This document shows positions 40,481-51,743 of a DNA stretch of 60,000 nt, one piece after another. Location of the stretch: contig OU612073.1 in the NCBI GenBank assembly GCA_914767715.1, positions 2,730,001 through 2,790,000 on the forward strand, read 5' to 3'. The translations under genes were made by a program, and so were the position numbers. Under the pieces are notes generated by a model. The model was not told the origin of the DNA, searched no databases, and saw nothing but the letters and a program-made list of their open reading frames with translations. Each line of letters starts with the position of its first letter. The first letter of the stretch is position 1. Source of the DNA: Membranipora membranacea (lineage: Eukaryota; Bryozoa; Gymnolaemata; Cheilostomatida; Membraniporidae).

Positions 40481-41743
40481 TTGTGCCTACAGCTAGATCG
40501 AGGTCTCTGGAAAAGAAAGATTTTTGATTGAAGGATGTTATTCATCCGACTTTCTATTTATAGTTTGACCCACACGATGTAGACAGAAAGAGGAGGCTGA
40601 ATATTTCTACAACAGTGAGCAGTGATAGCATAGGGGCAAGAGAAAGTTTAATTAGTCACTTATAATAATGATAAGCTTTTGGGCTAGGATGCAGGATAAA
40701 GTGGACAAGTGGCTAGTGGTTTCTCAAACAGAAGATTCGAGATGTGGCATTGTGTCGGCCTAAAATACACTCTTGTGATCTTGACAGGGGATTGTGGATC
40801 TATGATTAACTAGACTGTACTTACCATACTGATACTACAATAATCAATAAGTAAAGTTTTCTATCAAAACATTAATATCCTTATAAGTCTTTTAAATGTA
40901 CCCTAATCTATGAACTCCAGTGCATACAAAAGCCATACTGATCATTACTAACAGGAAATAGCAAAAAGCGAAAGTGTGGACATAACTCTTAAAAACAATC
41001 GGATGTATGTTTCAACCAGCCTTCCACCCTCCCTATTTCTACTCATACCAGGAATTTTTCCCAAACTTCCTGGTCTGACACCTTCATGATTAAATTGTTA
41101 TAAGATTACTTTTTACTTTTTAAAATCTTATTTAAACTAGGTTTATATAGAATTGAGCATCATAAAGTAATTTGATTTGCAGCTCAGTTTTCTGCACACA
41201 ATTTTTCACTTGGCTCTTGGTTTTTGCTGCAGACTTTATTGCTGGTTCGCATTTCGAGCATTTCAAGGACTCTTGAACCAGACATAGGCAAAGATATGAT
41301 AATATGTGTCATGGGATCTGAATAGTATGTTTTGATCCTGCAAGGTACTGATATTTGGTCATCACATTAAATTTAAACTTTACCATCTGTTATCAGCTTA
41401 TTGTGTAGGATTGGTTCGGACTGATAACGGCCCTTATTAAAATTTAATCATCAAAATTTTGACATCATGGAGTGTACAGGTTTTCCCAATTCATTTCGTA
41501 GAATACATCTCGGCAAGTGTCCAGTAATGATTATAATGTTATCAGATTTTGTTAGCTGAAATCCTCAGAAACAGCAAATTCTTGAGGCGATACAATATAC
41601 CTGCGTTGGTACCTGTCATGGACAGAAAAACATCGATGGTTATAACCTTGTCCAACTAACACAGTAACCATTGTAAATTAGAGTCTAGGACCAGTCAGGC
41701 ATAAGCTTCTTACTCGATACATTATACTTCCCTGGATACAAAC
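40481..41743. promoter_or_regulatory. Intergenic 5' flank of protease-like gene 1
   Basis: No exon seen between the peroxidase duplication and the first ATG of the next gene. The promoter of the gene at 41744 is expected here, but no core motif can be assigned with confidence. Confidence 0.35.
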
Positions 41744-44700
41744 ATGGCACCCAAAGTCTTAAAAAATCTCAAGAGGAGGCTTAGCAAAAAGGTATGTCTC
41801 CCAGAATTGGTGAATTCTACAATGTATTGTTATTTCAGAATTACAAACATTTTATTTTATTACATATGGATTGCCAATATGCCTCAATAAGTTTATGAAG
41901 TATCACTTTATATTTTAACGAATATACCTTCTTTCTGGCTTCATCGATCATTTGAACTGATGAGATATTTATTTGACATTCATGATTACTGTGATACGTA
42001 GTTGATCTCTGATACTATGGTGGTTCAACCAAAGGAGTGAGAGACAACTTAGCCCAATGCTAGCGTTTGGATCTGTCATAAATTAGACTGAGTTGTAAAA
42101 ATAATTACCAGATATTTATAGCAGCCAAGTAGGTATGTCCGTAAGCCCGGGTTAGAGTTGTCTGTTGTTTCCGCTCAGTCATGTATCCGTCCCAAGTCAT
42201 GTCCCATGTTATGTTCTAACTGGCGGAGATAATTACTTGAAAGCTAAGAATAGCTTTCAGTAATATATAAAGAGTGACTCAGTCATAAACAAAGTAGAAG
42301 CCAAGGTTTGTGTGATTACCAAGGTTTGTGTGATTACCAAGGTTTGTGTGATTACCAAGGTTTGTGTGATTATCAAGGTGATTACCAAGGTTTGTGTGAT
42401 TACCAAGGTTTGTGTGATTACCAAGGTTTGTGTGATTACCAAGGTTTGTGTGATTACCAAGGTTTGTGTGATTACCAAGGTTTGTGTGATTACCAAGGTT
42501 TGTGTGATTACCAAGGTTTGTGTGATTACCAAGGTTTGTGTGATTACCAAGGTTTGTGTGATTACCAAGGTTTGTGTGATTACCAAGGTTTGTGTGATTA
42601 CCAAGGTGATTACCAAGGTGATTACCAAGGTGATTACCAAGGTTTGTGTGATTACCAAGGTTTCACAGCAATGCATTAACGGCTAGTAAATAATGTGCTA
42701 GGCAACATCAGCTTTGTGCATGACTCGGTGCAAAACTCAAAGTAGTTGCTGACTCTAAGCCGAGTATCACTTCAGGTTCCAAGACATTGCTGTAATGATG
42801 ATAGAGCACAGGCTAAATAAAAAAAGGAACAGGACACTGCTCTGTGGTATTCTATTTTAGTTGAGTTTAAAGTACCGGATGGATGAATAGTTTCACATAA
42901 ATTTTGGCTGAATAATCATCCGAATTAGATTTTGTCTTTTACCCTTTGCAGAAGGTGCAATCTGCCATTAATCAATGAGAAGTTGTTTGAAACCCTGGTT
43001 GCCCTTAAATTACTAACAATGGTGTGTAAACGTATCTTAATTACTTACGATCTTTTGCAGAAGAAAAGTAAGGATCAAGTCTCGCTAAATACGCTGACAT
43101 CAGCAGACAATGCACTAGCTGATGTTGATGCCAACCAACATAGGGGCGATCGTACTGATAACGGTAATAAAGTTATTTCACTTGTGCTGTATCTGTATCT
43201 CTCATAGAATAGTTGTGTTGGAAGTATTGATACATGTCAACAGGCTAAAGCAGAAGTTTGTGAGGCGCCTCCGACACAATGATGTCTACAAAAAAATTCC
43301 CTATTGTTCCTTTACTTTAATCACAATTTTCGCTTGCAGACAATAATCTAGTTTACCAATTTAAGTTTATATACATTATAAAATCTTTACCAGGGGATTG
43401 GGGAGGCCGCTCAATTGATTCTGATTCATATATAATTGCCAAGCATAAATTATCACCAATGGTACATCAGTTTTCCCTGGGTCTGGTGGCCGAAGATTAG
43501 TCCATAATTAAGGTGTTGAAGCTAGCCAGAGGAAGCTCCATATAGTTTTTTGTGTTTGATTTGTTTGACCTAAACTTAAAGTTGTACACTGATATAAATG
43601 CCTGTTTGACTGTAGATGGGGAATCTAATGTGAGAGGGCGCAGAGCCTCCGGCTATGAGGCCATGAGTCGGGATGAACCTCATCTCCATCCTTTATCAAC
43701 ACGAAGAAAAGTTAGTAGTTTCTTTTATTTATCTTTCTAATTCTATTTTTATTTTATAAATGTTTTTTAAAACGTTATCATGTTGAGTTGATCTTGATAT
43801 TTTTACAATGCTTCTAAGAAACATGATTTTATGATTGAGGTCCGTCACATTAATCATAAATTCTACATAATTACTTTCTGTACTACGATTGTTGAATCTG
43901 ACTTCATCTTGAGAGCAGCCCAACTGCCTCAGTAGACAGCCAGACAATCATTCCGTCTCTTCATTCTTATTTAAGGGGTACGGAACTGAACATGGAGAAG
44001 TTCAACATTCCGACCGAACGGTCTGTGTCCATTTGCCAAGCAGTATTGAAACTGGAGACATGAATGATGAAGGAAAGGACACAAAAGAGGTATTTTTCAG
44101 TCGGCATTTTCTAAGCATTTCAATTTATTTGATTTTGTTAAACAAAATTTCCGAGTGAAGCCTTTGCAGGTATCACCTCTCAGGTCCACCCTTGATAATG
44201 ACCCAATTTAATATCTCTATTCATTAAGACGCAGCTGAATATAATAAATTGGTAAACCCAGGTACCTAAGTATTAGTCATAATCACACCATATATGGTGC
44301 TGTCTTATCAACGATCTTAGACAAAACCTACAACGCTGTGCCTAAATTGTACAGCGTTGCTGTTGATAAGTGACATTGGTACATTATTGTGTGGATACCT
44401 TCTTTTGATAACTTCATTTGCAGTGTTGTTGATATTTTCAGGATATTAATGTTGGTGATACCACAGGTTCAGGCGACAATTCAACAGCAGCGACATCACT
44501 TGGTAGGTGTTACTTGGTCATTATGATCTATTTGCTATGATCCAACCTATGTTCCTGTGTCCTACATTGAATCCAACATTTGATCTCAGTAAATGTCTAC
44601 AGACAGTTTTAATACACAGTTTGTGGTTTGTCATCTTGGCACAACAAAATCAACCGTTACAGACATGGGAGCTGGGTGTTGGGGGCTGGAACAACTAACC

Positions 44701-47700
44701 TTGAAAGCTCCCCAAGTGGGGCTCCAATCCACAACTCCTGCGGCACCAATCGCCTGGCTGTGAATAGCAAGAGCGCTTACCGCATACTGATTGAGCCATT
44801 TCTATCCTCAAAAAAGAGTGCGCTAATTAGCATGCCGCTATTCGCTTCTCAGAGCTGTGTTCTTTCATCCCAAATAACAGTCTATTCCACAATCACCACC
44901 CTATGAAACACAGCGTACATGTTAGGGTTATTGGCCTTACATGGCCCACTGCTGGGACCCCGTGTAGTGAGCTTTAGCTGTCTTTTCAGCTTGTCTGCAT
45001 GTCTTGTCATGCTGTCACATGTCTTTCCATGAGTCAGTCAGAAGACGAGTACACAGGAGAGGTATACACCTGAGGGTGTTAGGGGTTGGAACTATCAACC
45101 TTGAAAGCTCCCCCAGTGGCTATGAAGTTCTACGTACTCATAAACTACAATATTTCGATTTTGAATTATTTATAGGCACAGCAGTAGTTGAAGATTCTGA
45201 AGTGGCAGGAAAAGAAACGAAAGATGACAAACAGGTAGAGATGAATAAATGATATGATGGTAAAGCCATTTATTTAAGAACAAAAATCATGTTTAGGAGA
45301 CGGAGGACCTCAAGGCCTAACACTAGCCTAGTACTTTCAATATTTGAATACATGTCAAACGCAGTTGTAGCTTGTAAATTGGAATTCCCAAGTTCCGAGA
45401 TAAGAGTCATAATCAGGTTATACATAACATTGCTACTCTCTTATCAGCAGCTGTTATAGGTAAATTCCCTACACTGTGCTTGATTCATACAGTCTCGTTG
45501 GAGCACATACGCATACAATTTAACATTTATTTCTGATGACTTTTCCAGGACATTGGTGTCGTGGATACTGTCAGTTCAGGATATGGTTCTACTGCTGTAT
45601 CATCTGGTAGGTGCAATATAAGTATACGGCCTGTAATTTAAACTTAGTTCAGGCCTACAGTTCTAGGGGAGTCAGGGAGGCACTGCCACCCCTTTTTTTC
45701 ATGTATTTATTGCTTACTATAAAAACCAGAATGAGTAAAACGGTATCAAAGGTATATAAAAAGTTAAAAGGCAATGGGACAGTCAGATAGCACAAAGCTA
45801 GAACAGAGCCTACCCCGACTAGAACACTAAACGTCACACTCGCCTGCCGGAGAGACAGAGCGAAACATCCGCATCCTGCACACAATCAAACCCCCATAGA
45901 ATGCTAAATAAAGTGGCACAAATACACTGTACATTGTACATTCCATGTCAGAATAAGCACATTTAGGACATTTAACTACTCTATATAACTTAAAACCCTT
46001 TGAAGGTACATGTACCTGACAATTAGACCCCACCTGGTATCTAATATGTCCGCCTTTATGCCTCTCTACCATTTTTTTCTCCAAAATTCAGCACTGTGGT
46101 ATTTTTATTGAAAATAAGGAATTAACAGGAAAATATGCCTCCATTGTATCATATACCGAACTGGGATAGTGCTAAAAGGGATCCAATTTAAAATAATTTA
46201 ATCAAACTTTCCTAAAGTTGTTTTTTAGACTGAAATCAATCCGAAACAAATGTACAAATATGCCGTCGCATCTCCAATATTTAGAGTCGTCTGGCCTTCC
46301 CGAGCAGCCCCGGCAACTACAGCATGATTTATAAAAATAATTACTGATCTGGCAACAAAGAAGTCATGGATCACTTTGGAAATTTAAACTCATCAGTCCT
46401 TTGATTGCTAGCCTTGAGACTTGGAACTCTGTATTTAGGAACGCAAAATTTTGTAAAAATTTGTTATTTCCTTCAGGTTATGATAAGAGATTGATTGCAT
46501 GACCTGAAAGAAAAATGGTGGTTCCTTAGTGCTTACCTGCTGCTGAAAAACTGATCGCACTGCCATTTTATTGACTGTATACCAACATTATCACATTTTG
46601 ATTCTCTTCTTTAGAAACATCTCCTGCAACTTCTGCCACACCCTCAGTAAATGGCCTTCTTCTTCCTGACACAGGCAAGGGAGGTTCAGGTAAAGATCGT
46701 CATCGAATAAATTCTGAAGGTTTTACCCCTACATACAAACGCCACCAAATAGGTTAGTAGAGCTTACAAATTGATCATTTTGTCAGTTTTTATTGAAAAG
46801 CTTGCAATAATTTATGTGTTTGAAATTATTTTTTCACAAAAAATACTGTTCAGTTTATACCTTATGGCTTTAGGACCAGAACTTGAGCAGAAATGATTTC
46901 AAAGGTTTGATACATCAAAGCAGGATGTATATTCAATATGTAGAACTGTTTGGTCTCAGAAATACCATAGTCACAGTAATAATGCAACTCCAAATTTTGT
47001 AGCTCATCTCTCAGCGTCAAGCAGAGACAACTTCGATTTCAACGAGCTCAATAGCAAGCTTCAGGAGAAACAAACTGACAACATCACCCAAAATTTCCAA
47101 CCACTGGTTCAAAGTCCCACTCCTGAGCATAAAGCATGTGATGTAGAACTTAATGGAAAGACTTACAGCTTTAAAGTGTCACACACTTTGGCCGACAGTA
47201 GTAGCGAAGGTGATAGCGATGATGGTGATGATAATTCGGATGATAGTTATGACCACCCCATACCTGAGGACTTGGCTTTGAAGATAGCAAGGTAAGTTAC
47301 TTCCCGTATATTTGACTTATAAAAACTGTATACAGAGCCCAAAGTCTGGGTAACCAGAAACTTGGCTTGTAGGTAGATCAACTTCGATCCATTTTGCCAG
47401 CGTTGGGGTTGCTGACAGTGGAGTGAGCAACTCAAACGCTGGCAAAATGGACCAAACTTGATCTAGCTTGTAGGTACTTTTCTAAAGCAATAATAGCAGT
47501 CACAGCAAGCTTTCACATTTAGCCTGTTGACATGCGATCCTCTGCAACCACCTAAAATGCCAAGCACAGTTTGCATTTGGTTTACCCATAATGCATTACT
47601 CACTGTTTTCCTCTGTAATACTTAGAAAAGCTTTCCAAGAATTACTCTTTTTCTTGGCAACTGTTGCGCAAATGCTAAGATTACGGTCATTTCTGGCCTT

Positions 47701-49569
47701 ATAAAGGTACTCATTGGCAGTGGTCGGGGTCACAGCCACAGTCAGTGACACTGTACCAAGGTCAAACCGATTGGTCACACAATAATTAATATCTATTGGT
47801 TCCATGGGTCCCTAGTTCAAGTTTAATTTTGATACAGCCTCTGTCCTTCACCACAATACAAACCAAACCTGGTATTTATTTTTCTACAGCCTTTGTGAAG
47901 AAAGTGATGTCAGATACATCTACATCACTCAGTCACGTCAGCATCATACAGCCAAGGTTCTTCTCACTATCTATGGGGATGGCAGTGAAAAAGTGGAAAC
48001 TGAGCTGCAAGCATATGTGACAGACAAACACAGAAACTATGACATTGAAACTGTCGAAACAGAGGGATATTATTACCACGATGAGTTTGTCGGAGAAAAT
48101 AGCGGCGACCTTCAAATCATAAAATATGTTCTTGAAAACAATCGGTGGGTACCAAGGAAAAAAGCGTCTTGCGACTTGATAATTCAAGGAACAGCCAACA
48201 ACACCAACAAGCCTACTTGCTTCTATGCTGTAGTTTCTGCACACCTGGTACTCGACACATCCGGATGTGAGGAAATGTTGAGAAACGATTCAACAAAAAA
48301 TATGGCTGACATTCTTGACAAACTTCAGCCAGGAATAAATAGATACACACTTCGGATGCACAGCAGAAACATCGAGCTGGATCTAACGGAGGCTCCAATG
48401 TTCGCCTATGCACAGCATTTCTCAAATGAGGAGCACTCCAAGGAAAGGGAAGCGAAAGACAAGCAAAATTCTGGCAAGAAGCGACAGTGGACTCCCCATA
48501 AGAGGTTCATGAAAGATGCCGCAATACTCAAGCTATCACCGGTTGCTGAGCTCAAATCTTTGGAGAAAATCTTGGAAGCTACTTCAAAGAGAGTCCTCTA
48601 TTCAGGACACAAACCAACGGAGTATGAGGTGGCAGAGGTACTGCCTATACATGATCCTGTGCAACTACTGGAGCTTCACAGGCGCAAGATCGACATCAAA
48701 GTTGGAGGCCTGGACGGGTGGCTGCACTTTGTCGGTGAGACCAACTGGCGCAAATCCATATCTACCGCTGGACCAAAACTAACAATACAGGCTCACAGGA
48801 TTGAATTCACGACCAAATACCAGTAAGGCGGCTTCACATTTGAAAATAAGTTTTTGGGATCAGTAACAGATTTGATACCAAGTCCACTGGATAATGTGCT
48901 AATCATTTAAGAGCTTGAAGTCTGTTTTGGAAATGGACAAGTTTTCGTTGCCCATAACTGAGCGGTACAGCATCGCTCTAAGAAATTTGTGTATTTCTAG
49001 ATAGTGTTTAAGTTGACGTGACTATAAAGTAGGGATGAATATTAGTAACAACTAAAACTTATACCAGTTCCATTTTTTTCTTTTACAGTGCATTATTTCC
49101 TGGGAACAGCGGACAGATTGTATACGCTGTTCATGCAACAGAGAAAATCCTCTACCCTCTTGGAATCTTGGCTGGTGAACCGAAGGAATGCATCAGAAAG
49201 CCAAAATGTGGTACAAGCATCTACTTTGCCGCGCTGCTGGCTCCAAATCTTGAGTGTATCGAAGAAACCTTTCAGCCCTTTGTTTCCAATTTGCGATCTC
49301 TCTCTCACAGCAGTGATCACAAACAAGATATTGAATCTGTGCTTGAAAATCTGTCTGCAATGATGCCTGCAAGGAAGAAGAAAGTTCAGTCATCAGCCCG
49401 CCCGCCCAAACAGTTGATGAGTAAGCTTGAAGAACAGCCAGCACTGACTTCGACTCCACTAACCGAAAACAAAATTCAGAATGGGACAGATGATGTTTGT
49501 AATAACAATAACTCTCTTCCTGATTCAGGACTGTTTTCAGCTCAACAGAGCCTGAGCGACACAAATTAA
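41744..49569 (+). CDS. Protease-like gene 1: Ser/Asp-rich N-terminal half with putative trypsin-fold (PA clan) C-terminal domain
   Basis: Eleven exons: 41744-41791, 43061-43163, 43616-43710, 43976-44089, 44442-44502, 45176-45234, 45549-45606, 46615-46752, 47003-47291, 47890-48822, 49089-49569; 2379 bases, 792 residues, phases consistent. The start is MAPKVLKNLKRRLSKK, basic and with no signal peptide, so cytosolic or nuclear. Residues 17-225 come from small exons with GDxxSSGYGS-type motifs. Residues 226-320 contain CDVELNGKTYSFKVSH and an acidic run. The C-terminal part has three motifs in trypsin order: YAVVSAHLVLD (His440), RFMKDAAILKLSP (Asp531) and FPGNSGQIVYAV (Ser640), followed by LYPLGILAGE. 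These resemble the TAAH, DIALLKL and GDSG blocks of serine proteases, so I infer a divergent PA-clan protease. The spacing is wider than in trypsin, and I do not recognise the named family; a distant likeness to FAM111-type intracellular proteases is a guess. The tail is Lys/Ser-rich (ARKKKVQSSARPPK). A duplicate follows at 51744. Confidence 0.75.
42301..42665 (+). repeat. 18-bp minisatellite at a MITE junction
   Basis: The unit is GTTTGTGTGATTACCAAG, about 20 copies, with a few short 9-base units (GTGATTACCAAG variants). It lies in intron 1 of protease-like gene 1 and runs straight into the left end of the MITE at 42652-43008. Gene 2 has a single copy-like sequence (GGTCTGTGTGATTA) at the corresponding place. 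The repeat frames (CDYQGL, VITK) are artefacts. Confidence 0.93.
42652..43008 (+). mobile_element. TTAA-type MITE, copy B
   Basis: The interior matches the MITE at 11001-11385 over its full length (CAGCAATGCATTAA, AACTCAAAGTAGTTGCTGAC, TGAATAATCATCCGAATTA). The right end is GAAACCCTGGTTGCCCTTAA. The left end has been absorbed into the 18-bp array: only ACCAAGGTTTC of the terminal repeat remains visible. Confidence 0.85.
44645..44785 (-). mobile_element. tRNA-derived SINE in intron of protease-like gene 1
   Basis: The minus strand reads AGCGCTCTTGCTATT, GGAGTTGTGGATTGGAGCC (degenerate B box), GGGGAGCTTTCAAGG and TTCCAGCCCCCAACACC. The same SINE sits at the same place in gene 2 (55432-55590), so it predates the duplication. 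A second partial copy in the same orientation lies at 45045-45125. Confidence 0.65.
47374..47465. repeat. Long intronic hairpin
   Basis: Arms of about 38 bases pair with few mismatches: TCCATTTTGCCAGCG...GGTTGCT against AGCAACTC...CGCTGGCAAAATGGA, with the outer TAGATCAA/TTGATCTA also pairing. It is in the intron between the exons at 47003-47291 and 47890-48822. A decayed equivalent is present in gene 2 at about 57883-57975. Confidence 0.8.
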
Positions 49570-51743
49570 GGGCTGAAATATATAGCCCAAGCAGTACTAC
49601 ACTAATGGCCTTTGGCTTTTTTCTAGATTTAAAATTGAACTCTAGATATTATATAAATAACAAATCAAGAAACTAGTTCCTTTCAAATATATATTACATA
49701 TTAATATTTGTAGTTTAATAAGTCTAAGTATAAATGCATTGTGTGTGAGTTTTTAATATTCACCAATTATTTTTACCTTCATATTTTGGTATTACTAGTT
49801 GTCCTTCACATCTGAACACTTGACAGATAATATATTCCTCACATACATTTTATCTTAATCATAATTATACGACCTTAACTTTGGGATTGTCTATCCATGA
49901 CCAGTGTAGGCCTATCTAATTTTAGCACCACATTTTATTACGGAACATTCTTTCTCACAATTTGACCAAATGCAATTACCGATTATTATTGCTGAAGGTT
50001 GGGGAAGTTGGGGCGGTAGGAGTAGTAGAGGCAGAGAGTGGTAGGGAGGAATGGATGGAGGAGTGTTAGCGGTTGAAACAGTTAGTGTTGCATCGATATC
50101 ACACAGGAAACAGATGACGAGCCTCGAGACTCGTCTGCAAAAAGGGTGAATATGTCGCATCTTGTCAACATAGGAAGCTGGCAACTAGACAGGAGAGTCG
50201 TCTTCCATAGGGGTACCGATGTTAGACGTTAATTAACAATACAGTACACTTGACCTAGAGGCGATGAAGCTCATGTGACAACAACGCCTAAATCCAAATC
50301 CTAACCCTGATCCCAGTGCTAAATCCTTGTACCCCGCCCGTAGCCAAGGAACATTGAGGCAAATGTGGGAAGCAACAGAGACGACCCTAAAACAACGTAA
50401 TGTGTCATCAGTCGACACAGCAATCTACTGTTGCAACAACATATAAAGGCCGAGTAAATATACTTTTGCGGCAGCGTAAGAGATAAGCTACCCTCCCACC
50501 CTCCCTGATGCAATGAATCAGTAACCCTGAATCTCGCATGAGTAACAAAGTGTTGTTCTAACACACACTTCAAGCATCATATCACAAACTGATAAAAGGT
50601 TTTAGTACTTTGTTTTCCTTTAAAGATCAATTTCTTTTTAACTATCACCGAATAACCTGGTTTTAACATCCTAATATGCATGGTATATATTTATGTATTT
50701 AAGAATTAAAGACGGTGTTGCATCTTGTGCTTACATAGGATGGATTTGTAACAATCTTTTGAAAGATACTGCTATACATTCGTCTTAGTCACAAGCTAAA
50801 CTGTAGGCTGAAAAAAATCAAGTTTATGAGCTGATCATATTTGGTTCCTGCTCTAAGTTTATACATGACATACTTTGACGTCTATTATCACTGGATTACT
50901 CACTGGATTACTCATGCTGATAGGAGATAGATACAAGGGCTGGAGTTTTAGTACTTAGATCATTGTGTCATGGATTGTTCCATTTTATTTCCGTATGTGG
51001 CTTGGCAAGCTTTCCAGCAATTTGTATTTTATCTAAAATTCACAAGAAATCATTAAATAAATTGGTGTTAACACAATGACATTGATGCCACTGTCAAGAA
51101 TGAAAAAAAAGTTCAAGGGTGACGTTGCGTATCGGGTCATTTTTCACATTATTGAAAATACATTTAGCCGAACCAAATACTGGTCTTCTTTTTTTTCTCT
51201 GAGTACCGCATACAAGCTGAGGTGAATGAATTGAGAGGAAGCAGGAAAACTAGTATAACAATTGAAATAATATCAACCAAAGCGTTGTCAATAACTATTT
51301 TCCTTCATCAATTCATCAACACACTGGGGTCTTGTGAGGGAAGGAAAATTTGACACTTACACTCCTGACGTAAATATGTTATCAATTGCCAACTTTGAAA
51401 GCACCTCAATACAACTACCACCAACGGTCAACAATGGCTTATCTCTACGCCAATTAATGGTTACACATTTTGGTTTTCCCTGCCAATCCACTGACACGCC
51501 AACAAAGGTGAACTTTGTATGTTATATATTGCCCTGTATCTTCACAACTATAACCTCAATTACTTGATGGGTAACATTATACTACACGCAATTCTTTATG
51601 TTGGATCATTTGGAGCCGAGGCTTGAACCTTCATTATACTTCAACGTTACAATACTGTTCAATTGGTGATTAAATGGTGAGCAAGTAACTTTATCCTAAA
51701 TCGTATACTGCTGGTGTACAACCTTTAATACGGCAATTTCATC
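49570..51743. other. Intergenic sequence between the two protease-like genes
   Basis: Contains the 3' flank of gene 1 and the 5' flank of gene 2. I find no confident exon. A frame at 51334-51516 ending in a GTGAAC donor-like site (..FPCQSTDTPTK) could be an isolated exon but has no counterpart near gene 1. Confidence 0.45.

Noticed and set aside
42257-42686. Repeat proteins CDYQGL, VITK and TLVITQ
   Set aside because: Translation of the intronic 18-bp array; the array is absent from gene 2.
45655-46084. Two overlapping minus-strand frames in the intron between exons at 45549 and 46615
   Set aside because: Hydrophobic but without motif; the corresponding intron of gene 2 does not keep the frames. 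Parts look like a dispersed repeat also seen near 56760-56865.
47993-48826. Reading the large exon of gene 1 as a gene starting METELQ
   Set aside because: The first codon is GTG inside an exon that extends upstream in frame to the acceptor at 47889 (SLCEESDVRYIYITQ).
51334-51567. Frame ending FPCQSTDTPTK at a GTGAAC donor-like site
   Set aside because: Could be an exon, but there is no counterpart upstream of gene 1 and no family match.
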